NCBI RefSeq assembly: GCF_000247695.1
Contig: NW_004624782.1
Location: 14,151,671-14,215,670, forward strand
Direction: 5' to 3'
Source: Heterocephalus glaber
Lineage: Eukaryota; Chordata; Mammalia; Rodentia; Bathyergidae
DNA: 64,000 nt
In this document: one piece after another, positions 1-24,433 of the stretch
Numbering within the stretch: the stretch's first letter is position 1
How the letters are laid out: each line of letters begins with the position of its first letter
Translations under genes and position numbers: made by a program
Notes under the pieces: generated by a model
The model's database searches: none
What the model was told of the DNA's origin: nothing
Seen by the model: the letters and a program-made list of their open reading frames with translations, nothing else

Positions 1-2157
<2,157 letters not shown>

Positions 2158-2430
2158 CCCCTGGCCTGCTTGCCTGCCTAGGCTGGGCCACATACGCTGC
2201 CAAGACCTCTGGGCTGGGCACAGTGGCACTCTGCTCCACACACTGCTGCACCTTGGGTCTTTAGGCCCCAGCCAAATGGACTTACACGGAGCTGAGTGCC
2301 ACCCCTCAGTAGAGCCCGCTGGCTCCTCACCTCCTGGCCATGGAGGGGAGGAAGCGGGGACCTCTGGGGCTCTAGCACCAGCTCTGTCATTCTCATTCCT
2401 GGGGAACCCCTATTTGGCCTGCTGTTTGTT

Positions 2431-2436
2431 ATTAAA
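2431..2436 (+). terminator. BCKDK: BCKDK poly(A) signal (ATTAAA)
   Basis: ATTAAA lies 274 bases after the BCKDK stop and is followed by a GT-rich stretch. The 3' UTR is therefore about 2158-2455, with cleavage near 2450-2455. No other good signal was seen nearer the stop. Confidence 0.8.
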
Positions 2437-2455
2437 GTTCACATTCTGAATGTCC

Positions 2456-5400
2456 TCTTGGGCCCTGTCTGTGGGGAGGGCAGGGGAGCTTTAGTTTCTG
2501 CCCTTTCAGGCTTCCTGGGTCCTTGGGTTTAAGAGGTTCATGTCCTAGTCTAACTGACCTGACTGCCTGGCGGACAGGAACAGTACGAGCTCCAAGTCTT
2601 GCCTGTTTGGCAGAAGGGAGGTGACTTTGGTAGCTTATGCAAAGATCTTTTATGCATCCAATTTATTTTATTTTTATATTCATCCAATTTGATGGATGTT
2701 TCTGGGTCCCGGACAGCATTGAAGGCCCAGGTGGACCTAGCTTCCAGCTCTATTTCTGACTCTTCCCTTTAGGCAGTGACAGGTTTTAGAGATGAACCTC
2801 CTGAGCCTAAGTAAGGTTAAAAATACTGCCTGCCAGCTGCCAAGAAAAGGAACACACAGACTTGAGTGCTCCACAAGAGGAAGGTAGGCCCTGGTAGGGA
2901 GAGCCGGGAACTTGGGTTAAAGGAAAGGGCTCGAGGTTAGACTCCAGGTAGAACTTCTAGTGAGGACTCCAGGGAACATCTCAGTGGGGAACACCCTACC
3001 CACCTCGTCAGGGACAAAGGCCTGAGGAGCTGCCTGGTGGGACTGGAAAGACACTATGTCTACACGGCCTCTTGCTCTTCAAGGTGATGGAGATGGGGTT
3101 GAGGGGAGATATTATTTTTGGAGGGCAAATGGCAGTTGGTGGGGAGCCATGATGCTTTGCTGTGCTGAAATCAGCTGGGAGAGGTGCAACTGGAAAGCTA
3201 AGCAGCAATTAGAAGGCACAGCGCTTGAAGCATGGTGTTATCCTGGAGGTAGTAGGGATTCACAGGTGGGTTTTAAGCTAGGAAGGGATGTTTCAGGCCA
3301 GGTTCCCTGGAAGTCAACTCTGATAGGAGAATTTACAGAGGATGGTAAAGAAAGTGCTTCCAGATGGCTGTATGGGAGGCAGGAAAGGGTCGGGGAGAAG
3401 CCAAGGAAGGATGTGATCTCAGGTAAAAGTCTGGAGCCAGGGCTAGGGTGTGGCTGAGAGAGCGCTTGCCAAGCCTTGTGCGAAGGGTAGCTTCAATCCG
3501 AAGTACTGCCAAAGAAACACCACCAGAGTCCAGAGCTGCTCAGCTATGCCTCGGAGCCCTTTGGAAGAACATCAGAGGTAATCTAGGCACATGCAACAAC
3601 AAAAAGGGGCCTGGCCCCAGCCCTGTGTAATTCTGGGAGGACCAGTCAGATCACACATTAGAACTGCTGGCCACTGGATTGGAGGGAGCATAGGCCAATG
3701 CAGTGAGCCTGATCCGAGATTTATAAGGTTTAGGCTAATCCTAGATTGGACATCATCTGTAATTGGAGATGTCAGATGAAATAAAGTGAAGCAGAAGAAC
3801 TCCAAGTAAGTGAAGTAAGAATTCTGAAGATAGGCAGTTGGAGTGGGAGAAGGCATTACAAATTTATTTCCTTTTCTTTTTTTTGGTACTGGGGATTGAA
3901 CTCAGGACTTCATGGTTGCCAAGCAATCCCCAGCCCACCTCTTATTTCTTCTTATGCTACAATATCTAGCATTCACTCCCCACCCCCAAGTCCTTCATTC
4001 CCAAAACTAGGTAACCAGCCCCTCCCACTGGCATTCCTCACAGATAGCTAACTTGGATATTTCCTGAACTGTCTGAGCCCCATCTTCAGGCCCTGAGCAT
4101 TCTATCCCTCTTAGAATTGTTTCTGTTTTGAACCCCAACAGCCAAATTATAAATAACTTTGGGCTAAAGCAAATGTTTAATTAAGTACATGCTCTGCCTG
4201 GCACTAGGCCACACATTTGTATAGAGGCAAGGCAGTATTAGAGAAAGAAAGAACTTTATTTTACTTATTTGGTACTGGGGCTTGAAGTCAGGACCTTTAC
4301 AGTGAGCTACATCTCCAGCATTTTTTTTTTTTTTTTTGCCGTTTTTGAGATGGTCTTGCTGTGTAGTTCAGGCTGGCCTTGAACTCACTATGTAGCCCAG
4401 CCTGGCCTTGACTTTTCGGTAGTCCTCCTGCCTCAGCCTCCTGAGGGCTGAGATTACAGGAATGCACCATCATACCTGACTTCTCCAGCCCTTTTTATTA
4501 TTTGAGACAGGGTCTCCCTAAGTCACTATGTTGCTCAGTCTGGACCAGAACTTGTGATCCTCCTGTCTCAGCTTCCCAGAGTACTTGGTATGCTGGCATG
4601 TGCCACCATCCCTGGCTGAGAAAGAACCTTATTACAAGTGAGCTGATTAGAAGATAGCAGTGATTCTTGTCCCTGAAAAGCCGTCTTACTGGGATGTTCA
4701 CTCAGGGACAGTTTGGATAGGAAATGGGTGGTTGATGCACACTTTCACAGGTAAGGGTTGGTGACACATAGAATCCTAATGCCCAGTCAAGAGATGTTTG
4801 CCAGTTCTGTACATCTCAAGAACAAAGATAAAAAAAAAAAAAAAGAACAAAGATCATTATACTTCACCTGATTATTGTGAACGACAAGGGTCATGTGAAA
4901 TTAACCAGGGAGTTGGGCTTGAGATCTGGTCTCACTGCTCAGTTTATATACAAATAAAAGTTTCTCGTAGTTATATGATTTACATACTTGTATACTTCCT
5001 AACTATATAATTTACATACATATTAATTAATTATACACATATATACATATAACCTTGCTGAGGCTGGGCATGATGGTTCATGGCTGTAATCCCAGCACTC
5101 AGGAGGCTGAGGCAGGAGGATCACTGCATGTTCGAGGACAGCCTAGGCTACATAGAGTTCAAGGCCAGCCTGAACTACAGAGTGAGACCCTGTCTCAAAA
5201 AACAAAAAACCTTTGCTGATTGTCGGCAATTTACACTAGTGTCCACCTTACCCTGGGTGGGATCAGAACTAAACCTCACTCATTGCTAAGATGCTCTTTA
5301 TTGTATCCACTGCCCCGTCCTTTCTTTAATGCTTATTTTGCTAGGTTTAGTGACTCCTACTTGTAATTCCAGCACTTAGGGGGATGAGGAGTTCGAAGCC

Positions 5401-5530
5401 AGCCAGACTGCATTGCTAGGCACTGTTAAACAACACCTTTATCCTGAAAAGCTTATTCTGAGGATAATTTATTGGCTACTCCTGGACACACCTGTTCTTT
5501 CCCCACCCCAGGTGTATTTTTTTCCCACCC
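2456..5530. other. BCKDK-KAT8 intergenic spacer
   Basis: No exon or RNA gene was recognised. Repeats seen: an ID-related forward relic about 3440-3520; a partial reverse ID copy about 3883-3940; a decayed reverse copy about 4268-4320; reverse B1-like monomers about 4340-4480 and 4500-4620; and a forward B1-like element about 5060-5215 with a paired AGTTCAAGGCCAGCCTGAAC motif and an A-rich tail. The stretch 4950-5050 is AT-rich. The remainder (about 2460-3430, 3520-3880, 3945-4260) looks like unique non-coding DNA; its open frames have no recognisable product. Confidence 0.7.
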
Positions 5531-5550
5531 TCAACAAGAGGCGCAGTAGG

Positions 5551-5618
5551 GCCGGGGATTTAACTCAGTGGTTCTGCCTTGCAACTGCAAGGTCCCGAGT
5601 TCGATCCCTGGTACCAAA
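5551..5618 (+). repeat. ID-like SINE with perfect 15-bp target-site duplication
   Basis: Forward element from GCCGGGGATTTAACTCAG to GGTACC. It is bracketed by the identical 15-mer AACAAGAGGCGCAGT at 5533-5547 and 5621-5635, which marks an L1-type insertion young enough that the duplication has not diverged. Confidence 0.93.
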
Positions 5619-5741
5619 TAAACAAGAGGCGCAGTCTTCAACTTAGAAATAGGTATTAAGCAGGCGCGGTGGGTAAAGCGGGGCAGAAGGGGATTAGCAT
5701 TCCAGGTTCAATCCTGCGCCAGGCCCCTGGGGACACGCTGA

Positions 5742-17538
<11,797 letters not shown>

Positions 17539-17539
17539 T

Positions 17540-17545
17540 AATAAA
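17540..17545 (+). terminator. KAT8: KAT8 poly(A) signal (AATAAA)
   Basis: Canonical AATAAA 75 bases after the KAT8 stop, giving a very short 3' UTR (about 17466-17562). A T/G-rich stretch follows. Confidence 0.88.
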
Positions 17546-17647
17546 GTAAATTCTACTGGTGGCTCAGGGCTTAAGAGGTGGGAGGGAGGGGCCACGATTT
17601 GGCATTCTTGATTCCATTTCAGACACAGCTAATTGTGCACAAAACAT

Positions 17648-17653
17648 TTTACT
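17648..17653 (-). terminator. PRSS8: Candidate PRSS8 poly(A) signal (AGTAAA)
   Basis: On the minus strand AGTAAA lies about 540 bases after the PRSS8 stop and is followed by TTTTGTGC. No AATAAA was seen between the stop and the KAT8 end, so this variant is the best candidate. Cleavage would fall about 60-90 bases from the KAT8 poly(A) site. Confidence 0.5.
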
Positions 17654-18195
17654 CCTTTATCCCCCACCCCTGACCCAAGCTGCCAGTTCAGTCCCGGTGG
17701 GGGCTCAGTCCTCCGGAGTCTGGGAGTCAGAACTCAGGCGGGGGTGGCCCGTGGGGCAAGACTGAGGTCTTTCCCGTCTCAGAGGTGGGCGAGCCCAGCA
17801 GGCAGGAGCCACGTGATGGGCTCACCAGGCAGGGCAGGCGTCGGCCAGGCAGCTGCCCAGTCTTACAGGAGTGGGTGGGAGTGAGGCTGTGTTCATAGCT
17901 AGGGCCGTGGAGCTCCACAGGAGCCCGACCAATAGGGCACGGACAGCAGTAGGTGGTTCTGGCCAGTACCACAGGCCATAAAACTCTTGACCCTGGGTCA
18001 CAGTTCCAAAGAGCCAATCTAGAAGAATGGGCCCAAAGATCCAGATGGTGCCTGACGCCCCAGAGTCCCAGGAGGAAGGGGTGGCCAAGCAGGGCTCCAG
18101 GCCCAAAAGCTACAAGAGACGGGAAAGGCCAGCCACTTCCCTTCCTGGGAGCAGGTGTGTGTCCTTGGGTGTGATGCATGGGTCCTGGGAGCGGG

Positions 18196-21100
18196 TCAGT
18201 GCTTGTGCCGGGGGCAGAAGAGGCTCAGGGTCAGGCTCAGTGGCAGCAACAGGATGGGTTGCAGCAAGCCCTGAGCTGGGGCGGAGCCGAAGGCCAGGCT
18301 CCTACTGCACAGGTGGTTGTCAGGCTGGATGTCCTGGGCCTGGGGCACCACATGAGGCTGGAGTTCTTGGGCATGGACGTGGATCCAGGAGGCATAACTG
18401 GAAGTCAGCGTGTACACACCAGGCCTGCTGGGGGCCCCGCAGGCGTCACCCCAGCTCACAATGCCTGCTAGGTACCAAACACCCTCCACAGGGCAGGAGA
18501 GGGGTCCGCCAGAGTCACCCTGAGGAGAAAAGTGACGGCAGCTGTCAGGACCGTGCCAGGCTCGGGTCAGCCCCACCCCACCCCAAGCCACACTCAGCTG
18601 CCCTGGCCCGTGCCCACCTGGCAGGCGTCCTTGCCCCCCGCCACGTAGCCAGCACACACCATGTCCTGCCGGATGGTGTGGGGCTCCTCGGGCCTGGGGC
18701 TGGTGTTGTACAGGCAGTTGCATGTCTCACGACTGATCAGTGGCACCTCAAGCTGCTGTAGCACCTTCGGGGCTGAAAGGCTCACTGCAGGGACAAACAG
18801 TGCTTAGCAGAGGCCTCCCCGAGTCAGGGCCCCCTGCACGCTGCTGAGCGCCATTGCCCTCACCTGAGGGGGCCACGTGGCCCCAGCCAGTAACCGTGCA
18901 CTTGAGGCCGTTGGGGAAGGAAGCGTTGGCTGCAGGGAGGCAGATGGGCCTGACCGAGCGGGAGAAAGAGGCAGCGCTGCTGAGCTGGAGCAGTGCAATG
19001 TCGCCCTCTGAGCCCTCGTCCCGGTAGCTGGGGTGGACAATGATCTCGGCCAAGGTGAGGACCTTGTCGCTGCTGGTGACAGAGTCCAGCTGGTGGGCTC
19101 CCAGCCTTACCTCGTAGGATTCCTTAGAGTAGTCTCTGGAGGCAGAGGGTTGAAGGCTGGGACCACTGCTGCCTTAGGGCACACAGATCCCAGATGGCGC
19201 CTTTGAGGCCTAGTTTTGTTTTGTTTTGAGACAGGCTCTTGGATGTGGTTCAGGCTGGCCTCGAACTCACTGTGTAGCCCAGGCTGGCCCTGGTGATCCT
19301 CCTGCCTCAGCCTCCCCAGTGCTGGGATCACAGGTCTGCACCACCATGCCTGGCTCAGCTCAAGGCCTAGTTTTATCCTGTGACCTCCTCTCCAACCTCT
19401 GACCTTCACTTCTCTGTAGTCCTTTCAGACTTGCTCTGTCTTTGTGTGTGTGTGTGAGAGAGAGAGATACGGGGCATTGAACCCAGGGCCTTTGCACTGA
19501 GCTGCATCCCCACCCGAGTTTTTTTACTTTTTAATTTTTGTTTTGAGTCAGGGTCTTACTGAGTTACCCAAGGCTTGGCTGGAATTTTCAGTCCTGCCTC
19601 AGCCTCCCAGAGTGCTAGGATTGCAGGTATGTGCTACCATACTTGATTTACTTTGCTGATACTTTGTTTTTCTTTTACCTTGTTGATATTCTTTTTTTTT
19701 TTTTTTGGTGCCGGGGATTGAACTTGGGTCCTTGCACTTGCGCAGCAGGTGGCAAAACCAATGAGCTAAATCCCAGCCTACCTTGTTGATACTCTTTTTT
19801 TTTTTTTTTTTTTTGGTACCAGGGATTGAACTCGGGTCCCTGCGCTTGCGCAGCAGGCGGCAAAACCACTGAGCTAAATCCCCGGGCCCCTTGTTGATAC
19901 TCTTAAACCCCAACCTCTGACCTATAAACCTTGACCTCCAGCCTACTTTGGACTCCCTCCCTGCCCCTCACCCCGCTGGTACCTGGGGAAGCAGTGAGCA
20001 GCCGACAGCACCCACTGAGCAGACACGAGAGACCCACCACACACGTGGATGCCATTGTAGGTGATGCTGACCTGCCAGGGCCACTGACCAGCAGCTGAGT
20101 CACTGCCACCCGTGATTCGGGGCTGGAAGACTGTACCGCAGAGGGCTGCTCGGGAAGAAAAGGGCTCAGTCAGGTCTTTTGGGCCACACACAGGTCCTAA
20201 TCCTGCCGTCCTGCCATGTCCCAGATTCCTGGTTCAAAGCTGGGGAAGTGGGTTGACTGCCTCCCCTTTGCCCCATTCTTGGCTCACTGGGCGTAGACGT
20301 CTCTGCCCCTAGTGGTCCACTGCTCCTGACCTAAGTGAGTCCCGTGACAGCCTCCTTCCTGCCTTCCATCCAGTCCACTTGATACACCCTGCCATTGCTA
20401 CACAACAACCTAAGACACATTCCAGACCCTGTGGCTCTACTCCTATTCCAGCCACCCTCTGGCTGTGCACTTGTTCCCTTCTGGCCCTTTGCTCTATGCA
20501 TGGGGGATTAGAGCCTGTGTCGTCCAACTGAGCAGGAAGCCTGTGGAGAGCATGAGAGAGCAGGCCTCTGAAGCCTGTGTCTGCCCTGCTGTCTCGGGCT
20601 GCTTCCCTCCCGTAACACTGCCCAGGTTCACAGCTGCTCTTTGTCTACGACTGTTTCAACCACACCAGCCTGGGTGTTCGCTGGGGATGCTCCCAGTCCC
20701 CAGCCCCCAGTCCCCAGCACAGGATGGGGTGGTGGAGGGGAGGAGCAGGTGAGCAGTCAGTTTCCTGGACAGCCCCAGGCGCCTCCCTGAGGCCCAGCAG
20801 AGGCCACAGTCACCATCCTCCAGACTCCACCCCGAGCTAGCCGGAGCCCTCACACTCATGACAATAGCTGCTATTTAGTGAGTGTTCCGAGGGACAGTCC
20901 AGCCTGGAAGGGGCTCTGGCTTCCTTTGCCTCAGAATCCTCACTACTGCCCCAGGAGAGGGACAGAATCAACTGGATTTTAGAAGTGAAGACGCTGGGGC
21001 TTGGGAAGTGAGGGACGTGGCCTGTAAATGGCAACCCAGCCCCTGTGCTGTGCCTGCAAAGGAGAAGCCCTGGGCTTATTTCCCTCAAAGAGACCTCGGG

Positions 21101-21560
21101 CACTGCACTGGGGAGTCAGATGCAGCCTAAGTCCCCTGGCCCCGTTTCCTGGCTGCGTGCCCTTGGAGTCTGCTTTCCTGCACCCCCTTTTCTTTCCCTG
21201 TGGCACCTGACCTAGTGCTCTACCACTGTGCTACGCTCGAAGCCCTCTTACAACTCTGAGCCATCTCCTGAAGCTGTCCAGGATGGCCCTGTGTCTGTAC
21301 CCATGAAGCCGAGGCCTAGTGCTCCACTTACTCACTCCACTCCAGAGCAATTGGGAGGCAAGAGAACACGGTGGGCAGGAGCCCAGCAGAGGGCCAACCA
21401 CTGCTGGAGCCCACCAGGGGACTCCAGATCCAGGTCTCCCCTTTCTCTCTTCCATTTCCCCACTAAGCCTCACCTGCAGCTCTATCAGGTCCTAGAAAGA
21501 AAAAGGGAAGGGTAAGAGGGAGCCTGAGCTCCCCAAAACCACCCTTCCTACTCACAAGTG

Positions 21561-21598
<38 letters not shown>

Positions 21599-22006
21599 AG
21601 AGGAGGGCCAGTGTCCAGAGAGAGAAGCTGAGTGCTAGGGAGGCCAGGAGATTTTTGTTTCCCCCGCTGGTACTGCGGAATGAACCCAGAGAATGCTACA
21701 TCCCCAGCCATTTTTTATTTTGAGATAGGGTCTTGCTAAGTGGTCTGAGCTGGCTTCAAACTTGCAATCCTCCTGCCTCAGCCTTCCAAATTTCTGGGAT
21801 TACAAAGGCCAGGGGATTCTTCAACTCACAATCAATAAGGGATGGGTGCCAGAGGATTATGCCTGCACCTTCTACTGCATGACCCGTCCCCAAATTCCCC
21901 CACCTGTTCATAGGTACTCACCCATTCCCAACCGGATTAGTCCAAGGAGGAGTAAAATGCTCACAGCTTGCAGCTGCCCAGGCCCCAAGCCCCACCTGTG
22001 GGCCAT
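18196..22006 (-). CDS. PRSS8: PRSS8, prostasin (GPI-anchored serine protease), complete
   Basis: Coding exons in gene order: 22006-21922, 21491-21474, 20145-19983, 19135-18864, 18784-18618, 18519-18196 (stop 18198-18196). They total 1029 bases, 342 residues, against 343 in human. Known role: trypsin-fold protease on the apical epithelial surface that activates the sodium channel ENaC and acts in a cascade with matriptase. Visible: a signal peptide in exon 1 with hydrophobic core SILLLLGLI; the predicted activation cleavage in QPR|ITGG at about residue 44; the catalytic His in SAAHC (exon 3), Asp in GDIALLQL (exon 4) and Ser in GDSGGP (start of exon 6); and a hydrophobic C-terminus ([12 protein letters not shown]) consistent with GPI-anchor addition. 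The end CPRHKH differs from the human tail. The start is the ATG in GGCCATGGCC, in line with the human start. No disabling changes seen. It is convergent with KAT8. Confidence 0.96.
19210..19890 (-). repeat. SINE cluster in PRSS8 intron 3
   Basis: Reverse B1-like about 19212-19365 (flanked by AAGGCCTAGTTTT or close), a (TG)n/(GA)n patch at 19442-19468, a reverse B1-like/ID compound about 19470-19650, and two reverse ID-like copies at 19707-19778 and 19815-19889. The last two share the flank CCTTGTTGATACTCTT. Confidence 0.85.
20146..21473 (-). other. PRSS8: PRSS8 intron 2
   Basis: Mostly unique DNA. A MIR-like forward fragment about 20858-21045 (CTATTTAGTGAGTGTTCC then GAAGTGAAGACGCTGGGGCT) is the only repeat recognised. 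Confidence 0.55.
21474..21491 (-). other. PRSS8: PRSS8 exon 2, an 18-base microexon
   Basis: Minus strand: TTTCTAG acceptor, 18 coding bases, then GTGAGG donor. It joins phase 1 of exon 1 to exon 3 and supplies the GPDRAA segment just before the light-chain Cys ([10 protein letters not shown]). It corresponds to the variable human stretch before APCG. Without it exons 1 and 3 still join in frame (18 is a multiple of 3), so skipping would cost six residues only. Confidence 0.85.
21562..21598. repeat. (CA)n microsatellite in PRSS8 intron 1
   Basis: About 18 uninterrupted CA units. A reverse ID/B1-like compound follows at about 21660-21810. Confidence 0.95.
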
Positions 22007-24427
22007 GGCCCAGAACAACAGCCACTGGGGCAGACCAGGCACAAAGGGAAGATCAGTCCTAGGCCTGGTTTTGAGGCAGGGTCCAGGTGTTGGCTCAGAG
22101 GTAAGGAAGCCCCAAATTCCTGCCAGGAAGGTAGAGCGGGTGTCCTAGGCTGGCTTCTGAGGCTGGGAGCGGCCACCGTGGGAGACGCTTGTGGACGTAT
22201 GTTCCGGGTAAGAGTGGCAGCTGCTGAGAGAAGGGCACTTACCTGCCTGCTCCTCCCTCAGCCCCGCCCTCCTGGCTCCACTCTACAGCCTCTCCTAGCC
22301 TCCTAAGTCTGAAGTCCTCCCAGGTCCCGGGGGAGTGGGGCGAAGGCCAGCCAGAGAGCAGCCGCAGCCCCAGGCAGTCTGGAAACCCGAGGCCAGCCAG
22401 CTACCCCAGGTCTTCAGGGCCCCAGGCCAGCTATGCCTGCCAGGAGCTGCCCTGCCTTTGTTGTCTTGGGGCCCGCTGTTCTTTGCCCCCTCCTCATGCC
22501 GGTAGCTGAGCCCAGGGCCCTGGGGGCGAGGAGGCCAGTGCCATTCCACACCTTCCTGTGAAGTCTGGGCCTGCACCGCAGGTGGAGTGTGGCTGGCAGG
22601 GCCTCAGGATTTACTGCGCCCCCATGGGATCCCAGGCACAGGGTACAGAATGGACTCCATCCATGCCTTCCCTGAGAAGGGATACCAGACCCGAATCACA
22701 CAATCACAGCCACCAGGATGGTGGTGAACGTGATTGCGCAAGTTTGAGGCCAGCCTGGGCTACCTAGTGAGTTCAAGGACACTTTCAACTACATAGTGAG
22801 ACCTTGCCTCAAAAGATAAAAGACTCACAGCCAATTATGGAATTATTTCAAACTAGGACTCAAACTAGGACAAGGAGGGTTCTGGTGCAAGTGCCTAGAC
22901 GCTGGGAGACCCTCAAGGAAGCGCCTCAAGAACGGGACTGTTTTTGTGGTATTGGGGATTGAACCCAGGGCCTTCACACTGAGCTATATCCCTGAGCCCC
23001 CACCCCCACTTTTTTTGGTACTGGAGATTGAACTCCGGTCTTTGTGCTTGCGAGGCAGGCAGAGGCACCACTGAGCTAAGTCCCCAGCCTCTGGCCCTTC
23101 TTTAATCTTTCGAGACAGGCCTCCCTAAGTCGCTGAGCTGTCCAGGCTGGGCTCTAACTTGCAATCAGCCTGCCTCAGATCCCAAGAGTGTTGGGATCAC
23201 AGGTGTGCAGCACCACACCTGGCTAACAGGTGTTAACCAGGCAGAGCTGGGAATGGTCTTGGGTGGAGGGTGCGGATAGCAGGGTCTTGGGGACAGAAGG
23301 CCTCTGACTTGGCGAGGGCCAGATGCGTCCTCTGCAAGTGTGAATCTGGCCATGGAATGTGTTGGGCTCAAGGTTGAGGAAAAATAAGACCTTTCTTCCC
23401 CACCCTCTTTCCAGAAGACTGGGACTCAGGACCTTGGAGCCAGGACTCCAGGCCTGGACTGGAGGTCAGGAGGCCCTAGAGTGGGCCACTGGAAGGGGCT
23501 GGCTCAGGAGGGTGTCTTCGGTGGGAGGGGCGGCTTGGGAGAAGCGGGCATGCCCTCTGTTTGTGGTGTGGCACCAGGTGGCCGGCTGGTGTGCAGAGCG
23601 CCATGTGCTTCCCTGTGGAAGGTCAGGTGCTCTGTGTAAATGTCTGGGAGCTGAAGATCAGGCTGGCCCTTTAAGGGCCTCTGCCCTTCTCACCCCTGTG
23701 CCATGTTTCCCTCCTGGCTTCCTCCCACTGGTGCCTCTGGACCCAGAGACTTCTGCCCAGCTCCAGAAGCAGCAGGCTCCTCTACCACTCAAAACGGCCG
23801 GCGTCCACCCCTGTCCAATCATCTGCCCATTTTCTGTGCTCACACCTCCGCTCCCCTGTGACCCTTTCCTGATCCCTAGCTGGCGGGTCAGGGTTTCCCA
23901 TGGGGGGCACTCTAGTTACAGTGAGACTGCGACTGCTCTGTGCCCCAGTGGTTTAATGCAGGGCGGTACACAGGTCCGTGATGGGGAAGGCAGCGGGATT
24001 TCCAGGCAAAGGACCCAAACCCTGGAGGCAGCAGGTGGATGTACAAGTGGCAGCCCCTCACAGGTTGAGGGTCCTGTGTGCTTGCTGGGGACTCTGGGGG
24101 ACCACTCGTGGGATGCACATTTGGGGGCTGGCTCTCACCCCAAGTCCTTCCTGCTGCAGTGGGAGGGGCACCAGGGCATGAGCTGGGGCTGAAGCATGCA
24201 ACAGGTGCTGGAACACCAAGTCCACTGCAGGTGACACACAGCCACCTGGTCCCTCGCCTCCCCCGCCCTAGGGCAGGAACCAGAGAACAGAGCTGCCACG
24301 TTATCTGGGACACATTTCCGGGGAGCCCAAGGCCTGACTCACTGCCCCACAAGGGAGGGCCCTACCCCTTGGGCTTCCCGAAGCCTGCCCCAGAGATGCC
24401 AGGGGGCCACGTGTCTGTGTTTACACC
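22007..24427. other. PRSS8-PRSS36 intergenic spacer, including the PRSS8 promoter side
   Basis: PRSS8 transcription must begin near 22006-22250; no TATA box was identified. Repeats: forward B1-like about 22715-22820; reverse ID-related pieces 22948-23000 and 23017-23090; reverse B1-like 23100-23225. About 23230-24420 looks unique. The long open frame at 23359-24192 has no recognisable product and was not called. Confidence 0.6.
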
Positions 24428-24433
24428 TTTATT
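24428..24433 (-). terminator. PRSS36: Surviving poly(A) signal of the PRSS36 pseudogene
   Basis: AATAAA on the minus strand, about 190 bases after the ancestral PRSS36 stop. It shows that the 3' end of the old gene is still recognisable. Confidence 0.65.

Noticed and set aside
23359..24192. 277-codon open frame between PRSS8 and PRSS36
   Set aside because: No domain, no Kozak-like start and no homology recalled; it appears to be chance.
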